Origin: Streptomyces sp. YIM 121038
Lineage (GTDB): Bacteria > Actinomycetota > Actinomycetes > Streptomycetales > Streptomycetaceae
Assembly: GCF_006088715.1 (NCBI RefSeq)
Contig: NZ_CP030771.1
Location: forward strand, 1,240,001-1,304,000
Length of the DNA: 64,000 nt
Direction of reading: 5' to 3'
Part shown: positions 17,584 to 26,279 of the stretch, piece after piece
Numbering within the stretch: position 1 is the stretch's first letter
Layout: each line of letters begins with the position of its first letter
Position numbers and translations under genes: made by a program
Notes under the pieces: generated by a model
The model's input: the letters and a program-made list of their open reading frames with translations, nothing else
Told to the model about the DNA's origin: nothing
Database searches by the model: none

Positions 17584-18312
17584 TCACGGTGTCATGGTGA
17601 GGTCGGCCGGGATGTCTCCGTGCGCAACGTTGGATGCCAGCACGGTGAGTTTCTGCTGACGGGAACGAGCGTGGCGGCGCGGCCGGGCGAATGCCTCGTC
17701 CATGTCGATGCCCAGCTGCGAGGCGAGTACGCCCTTGGCCTGTTCGATCACGATGCGGGATTCCAGGGCGGTCTCCAGCTGGCCGATGATCTCCTCCTTG
17801 GCGAGCAGGGCCTGCCGGTGGTGCTGGCTGATCCCGGCAGCGTCGGCCAGCGCCTGCGCCAGGCGCAGGTCCTCCCGTGTGGGCACGCGCGCGGTGCTGA
17901 GCAGGTTGAGGGAGCCGAGCGGATGGTGGGGGGTGCGCAGCGGGACGGCGGCGACGCTGGTGATGCCAGCGCGCAGGGCGCGGGGGGTGAAGCGGGGCCA
18001 GCGCTGGTGGGCGACGCTGGTGTGCAGCAGGGCCGGGGCCAGCGCCTTGCTGGTGCGGGTGCTGTCCAGGCAGGGACCTTCGTCCAGTTCGATCTGGTCT
18101 TCTTCCAGACGCCGGCACGTTTCGTCGGAGGCGGTGAGGTAGTCGACCTGGCCGGTCTCGTCGAGGATGGTGAGGGCGGAGTGCACACCCAGCTGGCCGA
18201 CCACATGTCCGGTCAGATCATGCAGCAGTTCGAGGACGTCGAAACCGTCCGCACGCCAGGCCAGGTCGAGCACGGCCTGGGAGGCGAGGACGCCATGGCG
18301 GGTGACAGACAT
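17584..18312 (-). CDS. GAF-ANTAR domain protein (transposon cargo 1)
   Basis: 242 residues from ATG 18312; an in-frame start at 18411 is possible but has no better site. The GAF domain covers about 20-165 (VLELLHDLTGHVVGQLGVHS, DEGPCLDSTRTSKALAPALL, GITSVAAVPLRTPHHPLGSL, LNLLSTARVPTREDLRLAQA). The ANTAR domain is at about 175-230 (LLAKEEIIGQLETALESRIV, IEQAKGVLASQLGIDMDEAF). Many streptomycete genes have this architecture. It is the first gene of the cargo operon. Its ligand and RNA targets are unknown. Confidence 0.88.
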   Translation of the reverse strand: MSVTRHGVLASQAVLDLAWRADGFDVLELLHDLTGHVVGQLGVHSALTILDETGQVDYLTASDETCRRLEEDQIELDEGPCLDSTRTSKALAPALLHTSVAHQRWPRFTPRALRAGITSVAAVPLRTPHHPLGSLNLLSTARVPTREDLRLAQALADAAGISQHHRQALLAKEEIIGQLETALESRIVIEQAKGVLASQLGIDMDEAFARPRRHARSRQQKLTVLASNVAHGDIPADLTMTP

Positions 18313-18540
18313 CGAATGTCCGTTCCGTCGCCTCCCGGACACGCGGCAACGAGCGGGGGCCGGGCACGCCGTGAACGCACGAGAGGCGAGCCTAGATGAG
18401 GGCTGGCTCAAGGAGCCGTGTCATGCCCGCTGACGGAACGTTCGGATGTCGCCTCGATTCGCGTCTGTCCGCCGGAGTCGCCGCTGTGGCCAGTTCCATC
18501 CAGCCTGGACAGCTCACGGTACGTAATCGAGCGTACTCTT

Positions 18541-18567
18541 CCGGGGCCGGTAGGGAACCGGCCCCGG
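18541..18567 (-). terminator. hairpin terminator after tnpA
   Basis: An 11-bp perfect inverted repeat (CCGGGGCCGGT / ACCGGCCCCGG, 5-nt loop) lies 45 bp beyond the tnpA stop. The gap 18313-18611 otherwise holds no gene. Confidence 0.7.
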
Positions 18568-18611
18568 AGCCGACGATTCAGCCATGCGTAGCGAGTCTCT
18601 CCCCTGCCCGG

Positions 18612-21600
18612 TCAGGCCGCTGTGCCGAAACCCTCGGCTCGCAGGTCCCGGTCACGGAGCTGGGTGAAGTCGACGTCGAGCTTGGGGTCGTACGGGCCGG
18701 GCTGGATGCCGAGTTCGTGGGTGGAGTACTCGCCGAACCGCTTGATGTGCTCAGTCAAGTACGGGGAGATGTGGGCCAGGTCCTCCGGGTCGATCTCCCA
18801 GCCCTCCTCCAGGAGCTGACGGACGATCTCCGCGATGTCCAGGGCGTTGTGGAAGATCACCGCGTTCGTGAGCAGGGCGTTGAACTTCATCGCCTTCTCC
18901 TGCTCGATGGGGTCGTTGTCGGCGAGGACGCCCTGGTTGCCGAAGCCGACCCACTGGGAGAACCGGTTGAACGACTCGACCTTGTTCGTCGCAGCCGTCA
19001 CCCGCCGGCGCAGCGGCGCGTCGGTGAGGTAGCGCAGCAGCTGCACCGTGCAGATCACACGGCCGACCTCGCGGAACGCGGTGTAGGTGGAGTTCTTGTG
19101 CGAGCCCGAGCGCAGCCGCTTCAGCAGGGTTGAGGAGGAGATGGCGCCCTCGCGCACGGACACGGCCACCTTCATCAGGTGCCGGAACTGGGACTCGATC
19201 AGGTCGAAGTCGATGACGTGTCTGCCCGGCTCACCGAACAGCGAGTCGATGTGGACGTAACTGCTCTGTTTGGACGGGCGGTAGAAGGTCAGGCCCTTCC
19301 AGTTCCTGATCCTGGGCATCAGGTCGAAGCCCAGCAGGTGCGCCAGGGCGAAAACGGGCACACTCTGGCCCTGTGTGTCGGCGTGCACGGTGGTCGGCTT
19401 GACCTCGCTGGTGTTCTTGAGGAGGCCCTCGATGATGTAGACGGCCTCCCATACCCCGCATGGGATGAAGTGCGTGAACAGCGCGATGTAGGTGTCGGAG
19501 ATGTGGTGGTAGGCGATGCCGCCCGCCTTGCCGTAGCGCACGCTTGTCTCGGCGAGCAGGTTGTTGAGGTAGGTGTCCATGTGGGTGCCGTCCGCGGCCA
19601 CGGCGGTGCCGTCGCCCCAGGCCTGGGAGATGTCGAGGCGGGCGTGCACGTTGACCAGGTCGGCGACGGCCTCGTTCAGCAGTGCGATGGAGAAGTGCCG
19701 GTTGGCCACGTACGACAGCTCGTGCCCGGACACCCCGGGGATGTGCCTGACCGCCTCGTACGGGCCCATGTTGGTGCCCTTGACGAACGTGGTCAGCACG
19801 TAGCGGCCGAACGGGTCCTTCAGCCTGGGGTCGTTGCCCGACGGTGGGCCGAAGCGGCGCCACCACTCCACCCAGTATGCGGTGCGGGCCACGATCCCCA
19901 TCAGCGTGCGCTCCGGCATCCGGGCCTTGACCTCCTGCTCCAGGCGCTTCGCCGAGGGCCGCTGCCCCTCGGAACGGTGCGGCTTGAGTGAGGGGATGCC
20001 GGTCTCGGGGGCGATGACCAGGCCCTCGTTGTCCGGATACCCGGCATCGGCCGCCGCGGCGGCGCCGCGCAGCTTGTCCTCCAGTTGTCGGCGGAAGGAG
20101 CCCGCGTCGAAAGCACTCGCCTCGCCCTCCTCGCACAGCCCGACCTCCACGAGGTAGTCGGCCAGCTTCTCCTGGATGTCCTCCCATGCGAGCAGCTGCT
20201 CGGACCAGTCGGCGTACTCCTCCGAACTGACCACGGCGACGTCCCCGGTGCGCAGCTCCTCGGCGAGGTGGGTGAAGACCATCGCCTCGAAGTGCTTGCG
20301 GGCGAACCGGCCCGGCCGCGTCTTGTCGAGCACGGCCTTGCGCCAGTTCTGTGTGGCGAAGGAGATGTCGATCTGCTTGCCATGCTCGCCGAGCGCGCTG
20401 ATGTACTCGCCGCGGGCGCTCTCGTGGCGCATCGCGTGCGCGAGCGCGGCCAGCACCCGACCGTCCTCGGAGGTGGTGGTGAACTCCAGCTTCTCCGCCA
20501 GGTCGAACATGACCGACCGGTCCCGGCCGAGCTGACCGTACAGCAGCACTTCCCAGAAGTTGCCGTGATGCGCGGCGACCTTCTCGATTCTCTCGTACTG
20601 CCCCGCGAATCCGCCGAAGACCTCCACCGCCTTGGTGACCGCCCCCAATCCGCCGGCCTGCACCAATTGGGCCTTCGCCAGGGCGAGCACGGCCGGGGAG
20701 ACCTCGCCTCCCAGGCGCCGGGCGACCTCCTCCACCGGCGCCGCCTCGTCCAGCGCGTCCAGGGCCTTCACGGCCTCGGCGGTCATCGCCGCGGCCTTCG
20801 CCAGCGCTTCCTGGGCGGGGCCGCCGTCGTCGAGGTTCTTGAGCACGGTGCGGTAGTTCCCGATCAGGGCCTCGACGATCTCCCGCTCGGCCAGCCGGAT
20901 CTCCTCCAGCTCCTCCTTGGCCTTCTTGATCTTCATGGCGACCCGCTCGCAGAACATCGTCGCCAGATCGTCCCGTACCCGCGTCCGGGCCTTGTGGGCG
21001 AGGCAGGCCAGCAGCGCGATCCGCTTCATGGTCGCGTAGTCCCGCAGTTCGGAGGCGTCCGCCGCATCCGCTTCCCCGGCGAAGTCGGTGACTTTCGGCG
21101 CGGCGACGCCGTCCACCCACACCGCGGTGTCACCGAGCTCGTCCAGCCACTCCATGTGCGTGAACAGGCGCTTGAAGTGCGACCAGCTCGGGCCCTGGGC
21201 GGTCTGCTTCAGCCGGTTGAACCGCGTGGTGCCGTCGCTGTCACGCTCGTCCAACAGCCGCAGCATCCCCGCCTGCTCGGCGAGGCTCATCCGGTCGTGG
21301 ATGCCGCAGTAGATCGAGGTGTTCACCTCCGTGCGGGTCGTGGAGGCCATCGTGTCGAAGGTGGAGAACGCCGGCAGCTCCAGCCCGGCCGCCACCACCT
21401 TCTCCAACGCGATATTGATCAGGTCGGCGGGCCGGTTCTTCGACACGGCCTCCTTGCGGATCGCCGCCTCGGCGATCTGCCGGGCCTGGGACTGCCTGTA
21501 CTTCGTCCCCACCCGCTGCCGCACCTCCGCACGCTGACGCTCAGCGGTGCGGCCCGTCTCGTACAGTGGGAGCGTGCCCTCCGGCAGCTCGACCGTACGG

Positions 21601-21827
21601 CGGACGAAGTCGACCACCATCGCCGGATACTCGTCCGACTTCGGGAACCGGCCCATCCGCTGGTACGACTTCAGTGCCAGCAGCAACGCGAGCTGACGGC
21701 CGTCAGAGTCCATCCGCTCGGCGGCCCACGCGGCCTCCTCCCGCGTCGGAGCGAAGAAGAGATGCAGCTCATGCGCGGTGATCAGCCGCCTGAATCGCGG
21801 ATACGCGGTCCGCTCGATCGAGGTCAC
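18612..21827 (-). CDS. tnpA: Tn3-family transposase
   Basis: 1,071 residues from a GTG at 21827 (GGGGCGGGA just upstream); the open frame continues through the inverted repeat, but those codons lie outside the gene. The N-terminal DUF4158 part begins SIERTAYPRFRRLITAHELH. The catalytic Asp are in QAWGDGTAVAADGTHMDTYL and EVKPTTVHADTQGQSVPVFA; the Glu is in AATNKVESFNRFSQWVGFGN. Family blocks HELSYVANRHFSIALLNEAV and NAVIFHNALDIAEIVRQLLE are present. Length is normal and the frame is undisturbed, so it is probably functional. Confidence 0.95.
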   Translation of the reverse strand: MTSIERTAYPRFRRLITAHELHLFFAPTREEAAWAAERMDSDGRQLALLLALKSYQRMGRFPKSDEYPAMVVDFVRRTVELPEGTLPLYETGRTAERQRAEVRQRVGTKYRQSQARQIAEAAIRKEAVSKNRPADLINIALEKVVAAGLELPAFSTFDTMASTTRTEVNTSIYCGIHDRMSLAEQAGMLRLLDERDSDGTTRFNRLKQTAQGPSWSHFKRLFTHMEWLDELGDTAVWVDGVAAPKVTDFAGEADAADASELRDYATMKRIALLACLAHKARTRVRDDLATMFCERVAMKIKKAKEELEEIRLAEREIVEALIGNYRTVLKNLDDGGPAQEALAKAAAMTAEAVKALDALDEAAPVEEVARRLGGEVSPAVLALAKAQLVQAGGLGAVTKAVEVFGGFAGQYERIEKVAAHHGNFWEVLLYGQLGRDRSVMFDLAEKLEFTTTSEDGRVLAALAHAMRHESARGEYISALGEHGKQIDISFATQNWRKAVLDKTRPGRFARKHFEAMVFTHLAEELRTGDVAVVSSEEYADWSEQLLAWEDIQEKLADYLVEVGLCEEGEASAFDAGSFRRQLEDKLRGAAAAADAGYPDNEGLVIAPETGIPSLKPHRSEGQRPSAKRLEQEVKARMPERTLMGIVARTAYWVEWWRRFGPPSGNDPRLKDPFGRYVLTTFVKGTNMGPYEAVRHIPGVSGHELSYVANRHFSIALLNEAVADLVNVHARLDISQAWGDGTAVAADGTHMDTYLNNLLAETSVRYGKAGGIAYHHISDTYIALFTHFIPCGVWEAVYIIEGLLKNTSEVKPTTVHADTQGQSVPVFALAHLLGFDLMPRIRNWKGLTFYRPSKQSSYVHIDSLFGEPGRHVIDFDLIESQFRHLMKVAVSVREGAISSSTLLKRLRSGSHKNSTYTAFREVGRVICTVQLLRYLTDAPLRRRVTAATNKVESFNRFSQWVGFGNQGVLADNDPIEQEKAMKFNALLTNAVIFHNALDIAEIVRQLLEEGWEIDPEDLAHISPYLTEHIKRFGEYSTHELGIQPGPYDPKLDVDFTQLRDRDLRAEGFGTAA

Positions 21828-21910
21828 AAGTCCCGCCCCAGGCCCAGAGATCAGTCGGTACCAGCACCAACGACCTTCGGCCGAATGGGTGACGGCGCGA
21901 CCGCATAGGA

Positions 21911-21959
21911 CACCAAGATCAGGATCTGGCGGCTTTTGGGCATACCTCGGCGCTACCCC
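21911..21959. repeat. right terminal inverted repeat of the Tn3-family transposon
   Basis: Reverse complement reads GGGGTAGCGCCGAGGTATGC onward and matches the left end at 46 of 49 positions. It is followed by TGTCA at 21960-21964. Confidence 0.92.
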
Positions 21960-22287
21960 TGTCACGGGTGACGACGAGCCGGGGCTGGAGCGCCGTGAAC
22001 TCGGGTCGCCTCCAAGGTCGTCGACACTGCTCTCGGCTACCTCCTTGGCTCCGAGCAGACCATCAGCGTCGCCGGGGCCGAGCATGCCGACGACGAACCG
22101 AGCCCCGAGGCCGCCGCGGCGCTCGCCGTGCAGGACCGGCTCCGGGCATGGGCGGAGAAGGAACTGCTGCCGCTCCGAGTCCAGCAGGCCGAGCGCACCG
22201 CGATCCTTCTCGGCGACGCCGTGTACTCCCTGGCCTGGGACCCGGGCTTGTACTTCCCCGAGTGGCCAGAAGACGGAGTGCGGCGCA
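21960..22287 (+). pseudogene. phage portal-like gene, continuation after the transposon
   Basis: After the TGTCA duplication the portal-like frame resumes (VTGDDEPGLERRELG). A second frameshift near 22005-22012 follows, and another frame continues with SKVVDTALGYLLGSEQTISV, EAAAALAVQDRLRAWAEKEL and AERTAILLGDAVYSLAWDPG, ending YFPEWPEDGVRR. There it meets the truncated end of the IS701-type copy at about 22288. Two frameshifts, one transposon and one IS truncation make this a thoroughly dead prophage gene. Confidence 0.58.
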
Positions 22288-22966
22288 TGCGCCATTCCTG
22301 GCCATAGGCACAGTCGCCGGTCACCCAGGCAATGGGCAAGGGCGAGGCCAGGCCCCGCAGAATCATCACGCGGGCCAGCTCGCCCTTGGTCGCGAACCGT
22401 CGGTTCTGCGGAATGCCCGCCGCCCGGCACCGGTCCGTGTCACTCGTCCAGGACTTCGGCAGGTAGAGCTCCCGGTCTACCAGTGCCCGGCCCTTGGGCG
22501 AGGCATAGGCGGCGAAGACTCCGACCTGGCTGTTCTCGGTACGGCCTGCAGTGCCAGAGTACTGTCGCTGGACACCGGCTGAAGCGGTGCCCTCCTTGAT
22601 GAAGCCGGTGTCATCCACGATCAGCACACCGTCTGGGCAGCCGAGCTGTTCGGCGACGTAGAGCTGCACGTCGTCCCGCAGCGTGTCGGGGTCCCAGGAT
22701 GCACCGTTGAGCAGATGCTGAAATCCAGCAGGGCCGCGGTGGCCGGCGTACTCGGCCAGTTGCCAGCCGTTCTTCCGCTCCACCGGCGCCAGCAGTCCCC
22801 GCACGTAATCACGCATCCGCCACCGCAGATCCACCCGCGAGAACCGGCCCGCCACCCTCGCGAACACCGACTCCAGCTCGGCCGCCCACAGACCCGCCTC
22901 GTCCATCCCCACCATACCCAGGACAACGAAACCAGCCAGCTCAGGCAACGATCTCTGACTGGAGTA
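22288..22966 (-). pseudogene. IS701-family transposase, N-terminal two-thirds (left copy)
   Basis: From ATG 22948 the frame reads MDEAGLWAAELESVFARVAG, RDYVRGLLAPVERKNGWQLA, then VLIVDDTGFIKEGTASAGVQ (first Asp) and ASPLPIAWVTGDCAYGQEWR (second Asp). It is then cut at about 22288 by portal-like DNA; the C-terminal Glu region is missing. The IS end is TACTCCAGTCAGAGATCG (as reverse complement), abutting CTAG at 22967-22970, the usual IS701 target. An identical 5' part in opposite orientation lies at 24555-24905. Confidence 0.85.
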
Positions 22967-22994
22967 CTAGGCCGCCTCAGCACACGCCGGGCCG

Positions 22995-23046
22995 CGCCCG
23001 GCAACGGCCCCGCCGTGCGGATGCGCGGCGGGGCCGTTGCCGGGCG
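22995..23046 (-). terminator. very strong hairpin terminator of the low-G+C gene pair
   Basis: A 21-bp perfect inverted repeat (arms 22995-23015 and 23026-23046, loop 10 nt) starts 25 bp past the stop of the membrane-protein gene. Confidence 0.82.
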
Positions 23047-23071
23047 TCCTGCCGCCCTACGGGAATGGGTC

Positions 23072-23581
23072 TTAGGGATCCTCAGAACCCTGACCACTGA
23101 TACGTGGAACGGGTCGATAGGGACCCAACTGCGGCCGCTGAGTTCTCCAAAGATGCCGATGCCACAGTTTGATGGACCAGATAGCGCATGAGATCGGCAC
23201 GAAGGACAACAGCGTAGGGACGGCCAGCGGTAGCCACGGCCAGACGGAAATTGGCCAAACCACTGCGACGACGATGGGAAGTACGAAACTCTGACCGAGC
23301 AAGAGCGCCCCCCATCCGTAGTCAACTCGAGACCACCATGATCGCTCCTCAAGGAACGGCTCGAACCGCAGCATGACGGCGATCACCAGCGCCACAGCGG
23401 GTGCAATGATCCAAGGAGAAGTGGGCATACCCCGATTGCCGATGAGTTCACCGATAAAGGTGGCAGGCATGTAAGCCACCAGAAGGAACATGGCCGTATA
23501 GAGAGCGCCTCCGGCTAGGGCCCCAAGTTCGCTATCCGATTCAGAGGCCGGAATCTTTGATTCGCCATTCACGGCGCCCAC
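23072..23581 (-). CDS. four-helix integral membrane protein, possible immunity partner
   Basis: 169 residues with four hydrophobic segments: GALYTAMFLLVAYMPATFIG, WIIAPAVALVIAVMLRF, GALLLGQSFVLPIVVAVVWP, and WPWLPLAVPTLLSFVPISCA. A charged C-terminus follows. No family recognised. It starts 14 bp after the secreted-protein gene on the same strand and is followed by a strong terminator, so the two genes make a self-contained operon. A small membrane protein downstream of a secreted peptide is the arrangement of bacteriocin immunity genes, but there is no sequence match behind that idea. Its DNA is visibly poorer in G+C than its surroundings. Confidence 0.62.
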   Translation of the reverse strand: MGAVNGESKIPASESDSELGALAGGALYTAMFLLVAYMPATFIGELIGNRGMPTSPWIIAPAVALVIAVMLRFEPFLEERSWWSRVDYGWGALLLGQSFVLPIVVAVVWPISVWPWLPLAVPTLLSFVPISCAIWSIKLWHRHLWRTQRPQLGPYRPVPRISGQGSEDP

Positions 23582-23595
23582 TTCCTCTCGTCAGC

Positions 23596-24240
23596 CTACA
23601 AGCACGCCTCTGCAAGCGCTGGAAGCCCCGTCGAGTTAACTATAAGATTAACGATGTCTTCATCGATGCCAGTAGGACGCTTCTTGTGCTTGATGTAGTC
23701 CCAGACAGCCTTGATTACCTTCTTGCCCCCCTTGGTAATCTTGTACACCTTGGCGATGCCGATTCCGTTCTCGGCGGCGAACTTCGCCACTCCAGTTACG
23801 CAGCTAAACCATCCACGTGTGGCAGGCTTAGAATTCAGGAAATCCACCACCTCCTGGACCGCTCCCTGGTCGCCCGTCTCGATGCGCTGGATCAGCGACT
23901 CGGGAATTGAGCCAATAATGTCGAACGCTTGCTCAAGTGCAGCTATACCCTTCTCGTCACTGATGTCAGCAAGGCTGTCAGAGCGTACGGCGGCAGAGCC
24001 CGTATCCGCAGCTGACTCACGTTCCGCGATATGAACCACGGCATTCCGCAAGATCTGTATCGCATCCGCAGAGGCCACCGCAGGCGCCGCCTCTACTTGC
24101 ACGTGCGTCCGGTCAGCAGCCGCCGCCGACGCGGACGTCACAGTGCCAATCATGGCTGCGGCGACGAGAGTGGCAACTCCTGCCCCGAAGCGACGACGGA
24201 TAGTCCTGTTCTGCAGCACGACACTCCTATTGGTTTCCAT
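23596..24240 (-). CDS. secreted protein with a Lys-rich, Gly/Ile-rich C-terminal domain (candidate toxin or bacteriocin)
   Basis: 214 residues from ATG 24240; a GTG at 24219 lies 4 nt after AGGAG and may be the true start. A Sec signal peptide is clear (RTIRRRFGAGVATLVAAAMI, then GTVTSASAAAA). After a helical middle region comes a distinct domain of about 70 residues: RGWFSCVTGVAKFAAENGIG, AKVYKITKGGKKVIKAVWDY, IKHKKRP, and the last residues LPALAEACL. It contains two Cys, one near each end of that domain. Hydrophobic and Lys-rich stretches together resemble membrane-active bacteriocins. The coding DNA is low in G+C (25 of 60 bases in 23641-23700), a sign of transfer. No family is recognised and toxicity is inference. 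Confidence 0.6.
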   Translation of the reverse strand: METNRSVVLQNRTIRRRFGAGVATLVAAAMIGTVTSASAAAADRTHVQVEAAPAVASADAIQILRNAVVHIAERESAADTGSAAVRSDSLADISDEKGIAALEQAFDIIGSIPESLIQRIETGDQGAVQEVVDFLNSKPATRGWFSCVTGVAKFAAENGIGIAKVYKITKGGKKVIKAVWDYIKHKKRPTGIDEDIVNLIVNSTGLPALAEACL

Positions 24241-24550
24241 TTAAGGCGCGGGTTGGCGGCATCGATTCCCGACCGTACTGTCGGCGGCCGCAATCGCCTG
24301 TCGTCATCGAACCCTATTTCGAGGCCCAGCTAAGGTCTAATAGGAATATCCGGCGTGGCGATAGGAATTCCCTTTCGCTGCTTCGCCTCTCGCTGCGGAA
24401 GGGCCGGGAGTCATAACCGCTGCCGATAGAGACTCCCCGCGCCTTGAAGCGAGAGTTGCCCAAGAACTTCCCTCGGCGAGCCCCAGCGCTCCCCGACGCC
24501 GACCGCCACCACACCGACCACGAGGCATCTCGCGGCGGCTGGCACTCCGC
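24241..24550. other. upstream region of the secreted-protein gene
   Basis: About 310 bp, relatively A+T-rich in 24310-24420. It presumably carries the promoter; I cannot pick out -35/-10 boxes with confidence. No gene is supported. Confidence 0.4.
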
Positions 24551-24554
24551 CTAG

Positions 24555-24905
24555 TACTCCAGTCAGAGATCGTTGCCTGAGCTGGCTGGTTTCGTTGTCC
24601 TGGGCATGGTGGGGATGGACGAGGCGGGTCTGTGGGCGGCCGAGCTGGAGTCGGTGTTCGCGAGGGTGGCGGGCCGGTTCTCGCGGGTGGATCTGCGGTG
24701 GCGGATGCGTGATTACGTGCGGGGACTGCTGGCGCCGGTGGAGCGGAAGAACGGCTGGCAACTGGCCGAGTACGCCGGCCACCGCGGCCCTGCTGGATTT
24801 CAGCATCTGCTCAACGGTGCATCCTGGGACCCCGACACGCTGCGGGACGACGTGCAGCTCTACGTCGCCGAACAGCTCGGCTGCCCAGACGGTGTGCTGA
24901 TCGTG
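24555..24905 (+). pseudogene. IS701-family transposase, N-terminal third (right copy, inverted)
   Basis: Starts with the same IS end (CTAG at 24551-24554, then TACTCCAGTCAGAGATCG) and encodes the same residues as the left copy up to CPDGVLIVD. There it is cut by the left end of an ISKra4-type element. The two IS701 copies have their 5' ends facing each other, 1.58 kb apart. Confidence 0.85.
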
Positions 24906-24973
24906 GATGGGTGTAGCTCTCTTCCGGGGACAACCCCGATGGTTTGATCTGGGAGATCGTGGTTGTGGGTGAT

Positions 24974-25067
24974 GGCGGCGTGGTCGGGTCTCTACCGTGT
25001 GGGTGGAGGAGGCGACGCTGATGGGGTCGTTGATCGGGGAGTTGGAGGCGCGGGAGGCGGCGGCCCG
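24974..25067 (+). repeat. 94-bp direct repeat, left copy (ISKra4 5' segment)
   Basis: Identical to 26186-26279 from GGCGGCGTGGTCGGG to GGCGGCGGCCCG. It contains the start of the first ISKra4 reading frame. Confidence 0.88.
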
Positions 25068-25230
25068 GGCCGGGTGCGGTCGCCACCGTCCTCGACGAGT
25101 GACGGAACCGCCGGGGCCGCACCGTGTCGGGGGCCGAGCGGGGCGGGCCGCCCACCGACTACCATCGCCGAGTTCGTGCCACCCACCGGCCCGGGCATCG
25201 CGGCGCGGCGTACAGGGGAGCTGACACGGC

Positions 25231-26163
25231 ATGAGAACGAAGAGCGCAGCGGCGTGGGCGGTAGCGGTGCTGATGCTCGGCGCAGCCGTCGGCGGCTGCG
25301 CCGAGCAATCGGACAAGGGACCGTCCGGCAGCAGCGCGAAGCAGACGAAGTCCCACCGCGAACCCGAGGACAAGCCTGATTCACGGGTCGTCGAGCACGA
25401 CGACGACCACACCGTCCTCGAACTGTCCGACGGCCGGCAGGTGTCCCTCCGCTTCACTCGCCGCGGCCTGCAGGCACAGCATCGCAGCGCCTCTGACGAC
25501 GCCTGGTCCGCCCGGAAGACGGTCTATGAGACCGGCACCAAGCCGTGCCACGGCATCAGGGCAAAGGCGTACCGGGACACCGTGTGGCTCGCAGCCGGCT
25601 TCGGCGCGTACTGCAGGGACGGCGAAGAACCGCAGGAAGTGATCGCGGCCGTCGCCACCGGGGACCTCTCCTCCTGGACCACCGACCCGACCAAAAACTA
25701 CATCGCCTGGCCGAAGGCCCGCATCCGCGACGGTGGCGCCCGAGTGGACTTCGTCGATAGCGGCATGCTGCGTACCACCACGCTGACCTGGCGCAAAGGC
25801 TCCGGATTCGCCGAGGTGGCAGCGAAGTACAAGCCCATCCACCCCTGGTTCGTGGGCCGGTGGCGAGCCACGGACGGCAGCCAGGAGCTGACCATCCACC
25901 AGGCCGAGCCGGGCAGATCCGCACGCGTGGTCATCGAGTCCCGCACCGGCCCGCGATGCAAGGGCAGCGGCGCTGTCTTCGGCATCAACCAGTACGACCT
26001 TTACGTGAGCAACTTCAAGCTCGATCAGGGCACCAGGACCTTCACCTGCCCGCCGGAGGAGACCAAGTACTCCTTCGACGTGAAGTCCTCGGACGGCCCG
26101 CTGCGCCTACGCAAGATCGGCAACCACCCGAAGACCGTCCTTACCTATGAGCGGGCGGGCTGA
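25231..26163 (+). CDS. secreted lipoprotein of unknown function
   Basis: 310 residues. The N-terminus is a lipoprotein signal, KSAAAWAVAVLMLGAAVGGC (Cys 23 as lipidation site), followed by a charged linker. The mature part is beta-rich with four Cys that could pair: KPCHGIRAKAY, GAYCRDGEEP, GPRCKGSGAV and TFTCPPEETKYSF. A duplicated look is given by the segments WSARKTVYETGTKPCHG and HPWFVGRWRATDGSQELTIH. No family recognised. It sits inside ISKra4-type sequences between 94-bp repeats, so it is either captured cargo or a stranded chromosomal gene. Confidence 0.75.
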   Translation: MRTKSAAAWAVAVLMLGAAVGGCAEQSDKGPSGSSAKQTKSHREPEDKPDSRVVEHDDDHTVLELSDGRQVSLRFTRRGLQAQHRSASDDAWSARKTVYETGTKPCHGIRAKAYRDTVWLAAGFGAYCRDGEEPQEVIAAVATGDLSSWTTDPTKNYIAWPKARIRDGGARVDFVDSGMLRTTTLTWRKGSGFAEVAAKYKPIHPWFVGRWRATDGSQELTIHQAEPGRSARVVIESRTGPRCKGSGAVFGINQYDLYVSNFKLDQGTRTFTCPPEETKYSFDVKSSDGPLRLRKIGNHPKTVLTYERAG

Positions 26164-26185
26164 CGTAAGACTGCGCATGAGGGGC

Positions 26186-26279
26186 GGCGGCGTGGTCGGG
26201 TCTCTACCGTGTGGGTGGAGGAGGCGACGCTGATGGGGTCGTTGATCGGGGAGTTGGAGGCGCGGGAGGCGGCGGCCCG
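26186..26279 (+). repeat. 94-bp direct repeat, right copy
   Basis: Same sequence as 24974-25067; it diverges immediately on both sides. Confidence 0.88.

Larger units (their letters stand above)
15608..21959. mobile_element. complete Tn3-family transposon carrying two GAF-ANTAR regulator genes
   Basis: 6,352 bp bounded by 49-bp inverted repeats and a 5-bp duplication (TGTCA). Gene order, all on the minus strand, is tnpA (right), two GAF-ANTAR genes, and a serine recombinase (left). Every gene is open, so this looks like a recent and possibly active insertion. It splits a phage portal-like gene. Passenger genes of Tn3 elements are usually resistance or catabolic genes; signal-responsive antiterminator-type regulators as the only cargo are unusual. 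Confidence 0.93.

Noticed and set aside
20085..21908. Long + strand open frame opposite tnpA
   Set aside because: Antisense shadow of the Tn3 transposase caused by high G+C; no motif or start signal.
18612..22430. Extension of tnpA beyond 21827
   Set aside because: The open frame crosses the transposon end and runs into portal-like and IS701 DNA, so those codons are not part of the gene.
22967..24554. Composite transposon with two complete IS701 copies
   Set aside because: Both copies are truncated at their 3' parts and have their 5' ends facing inward; no outer ends are present, so it is not a normal composite transposon.
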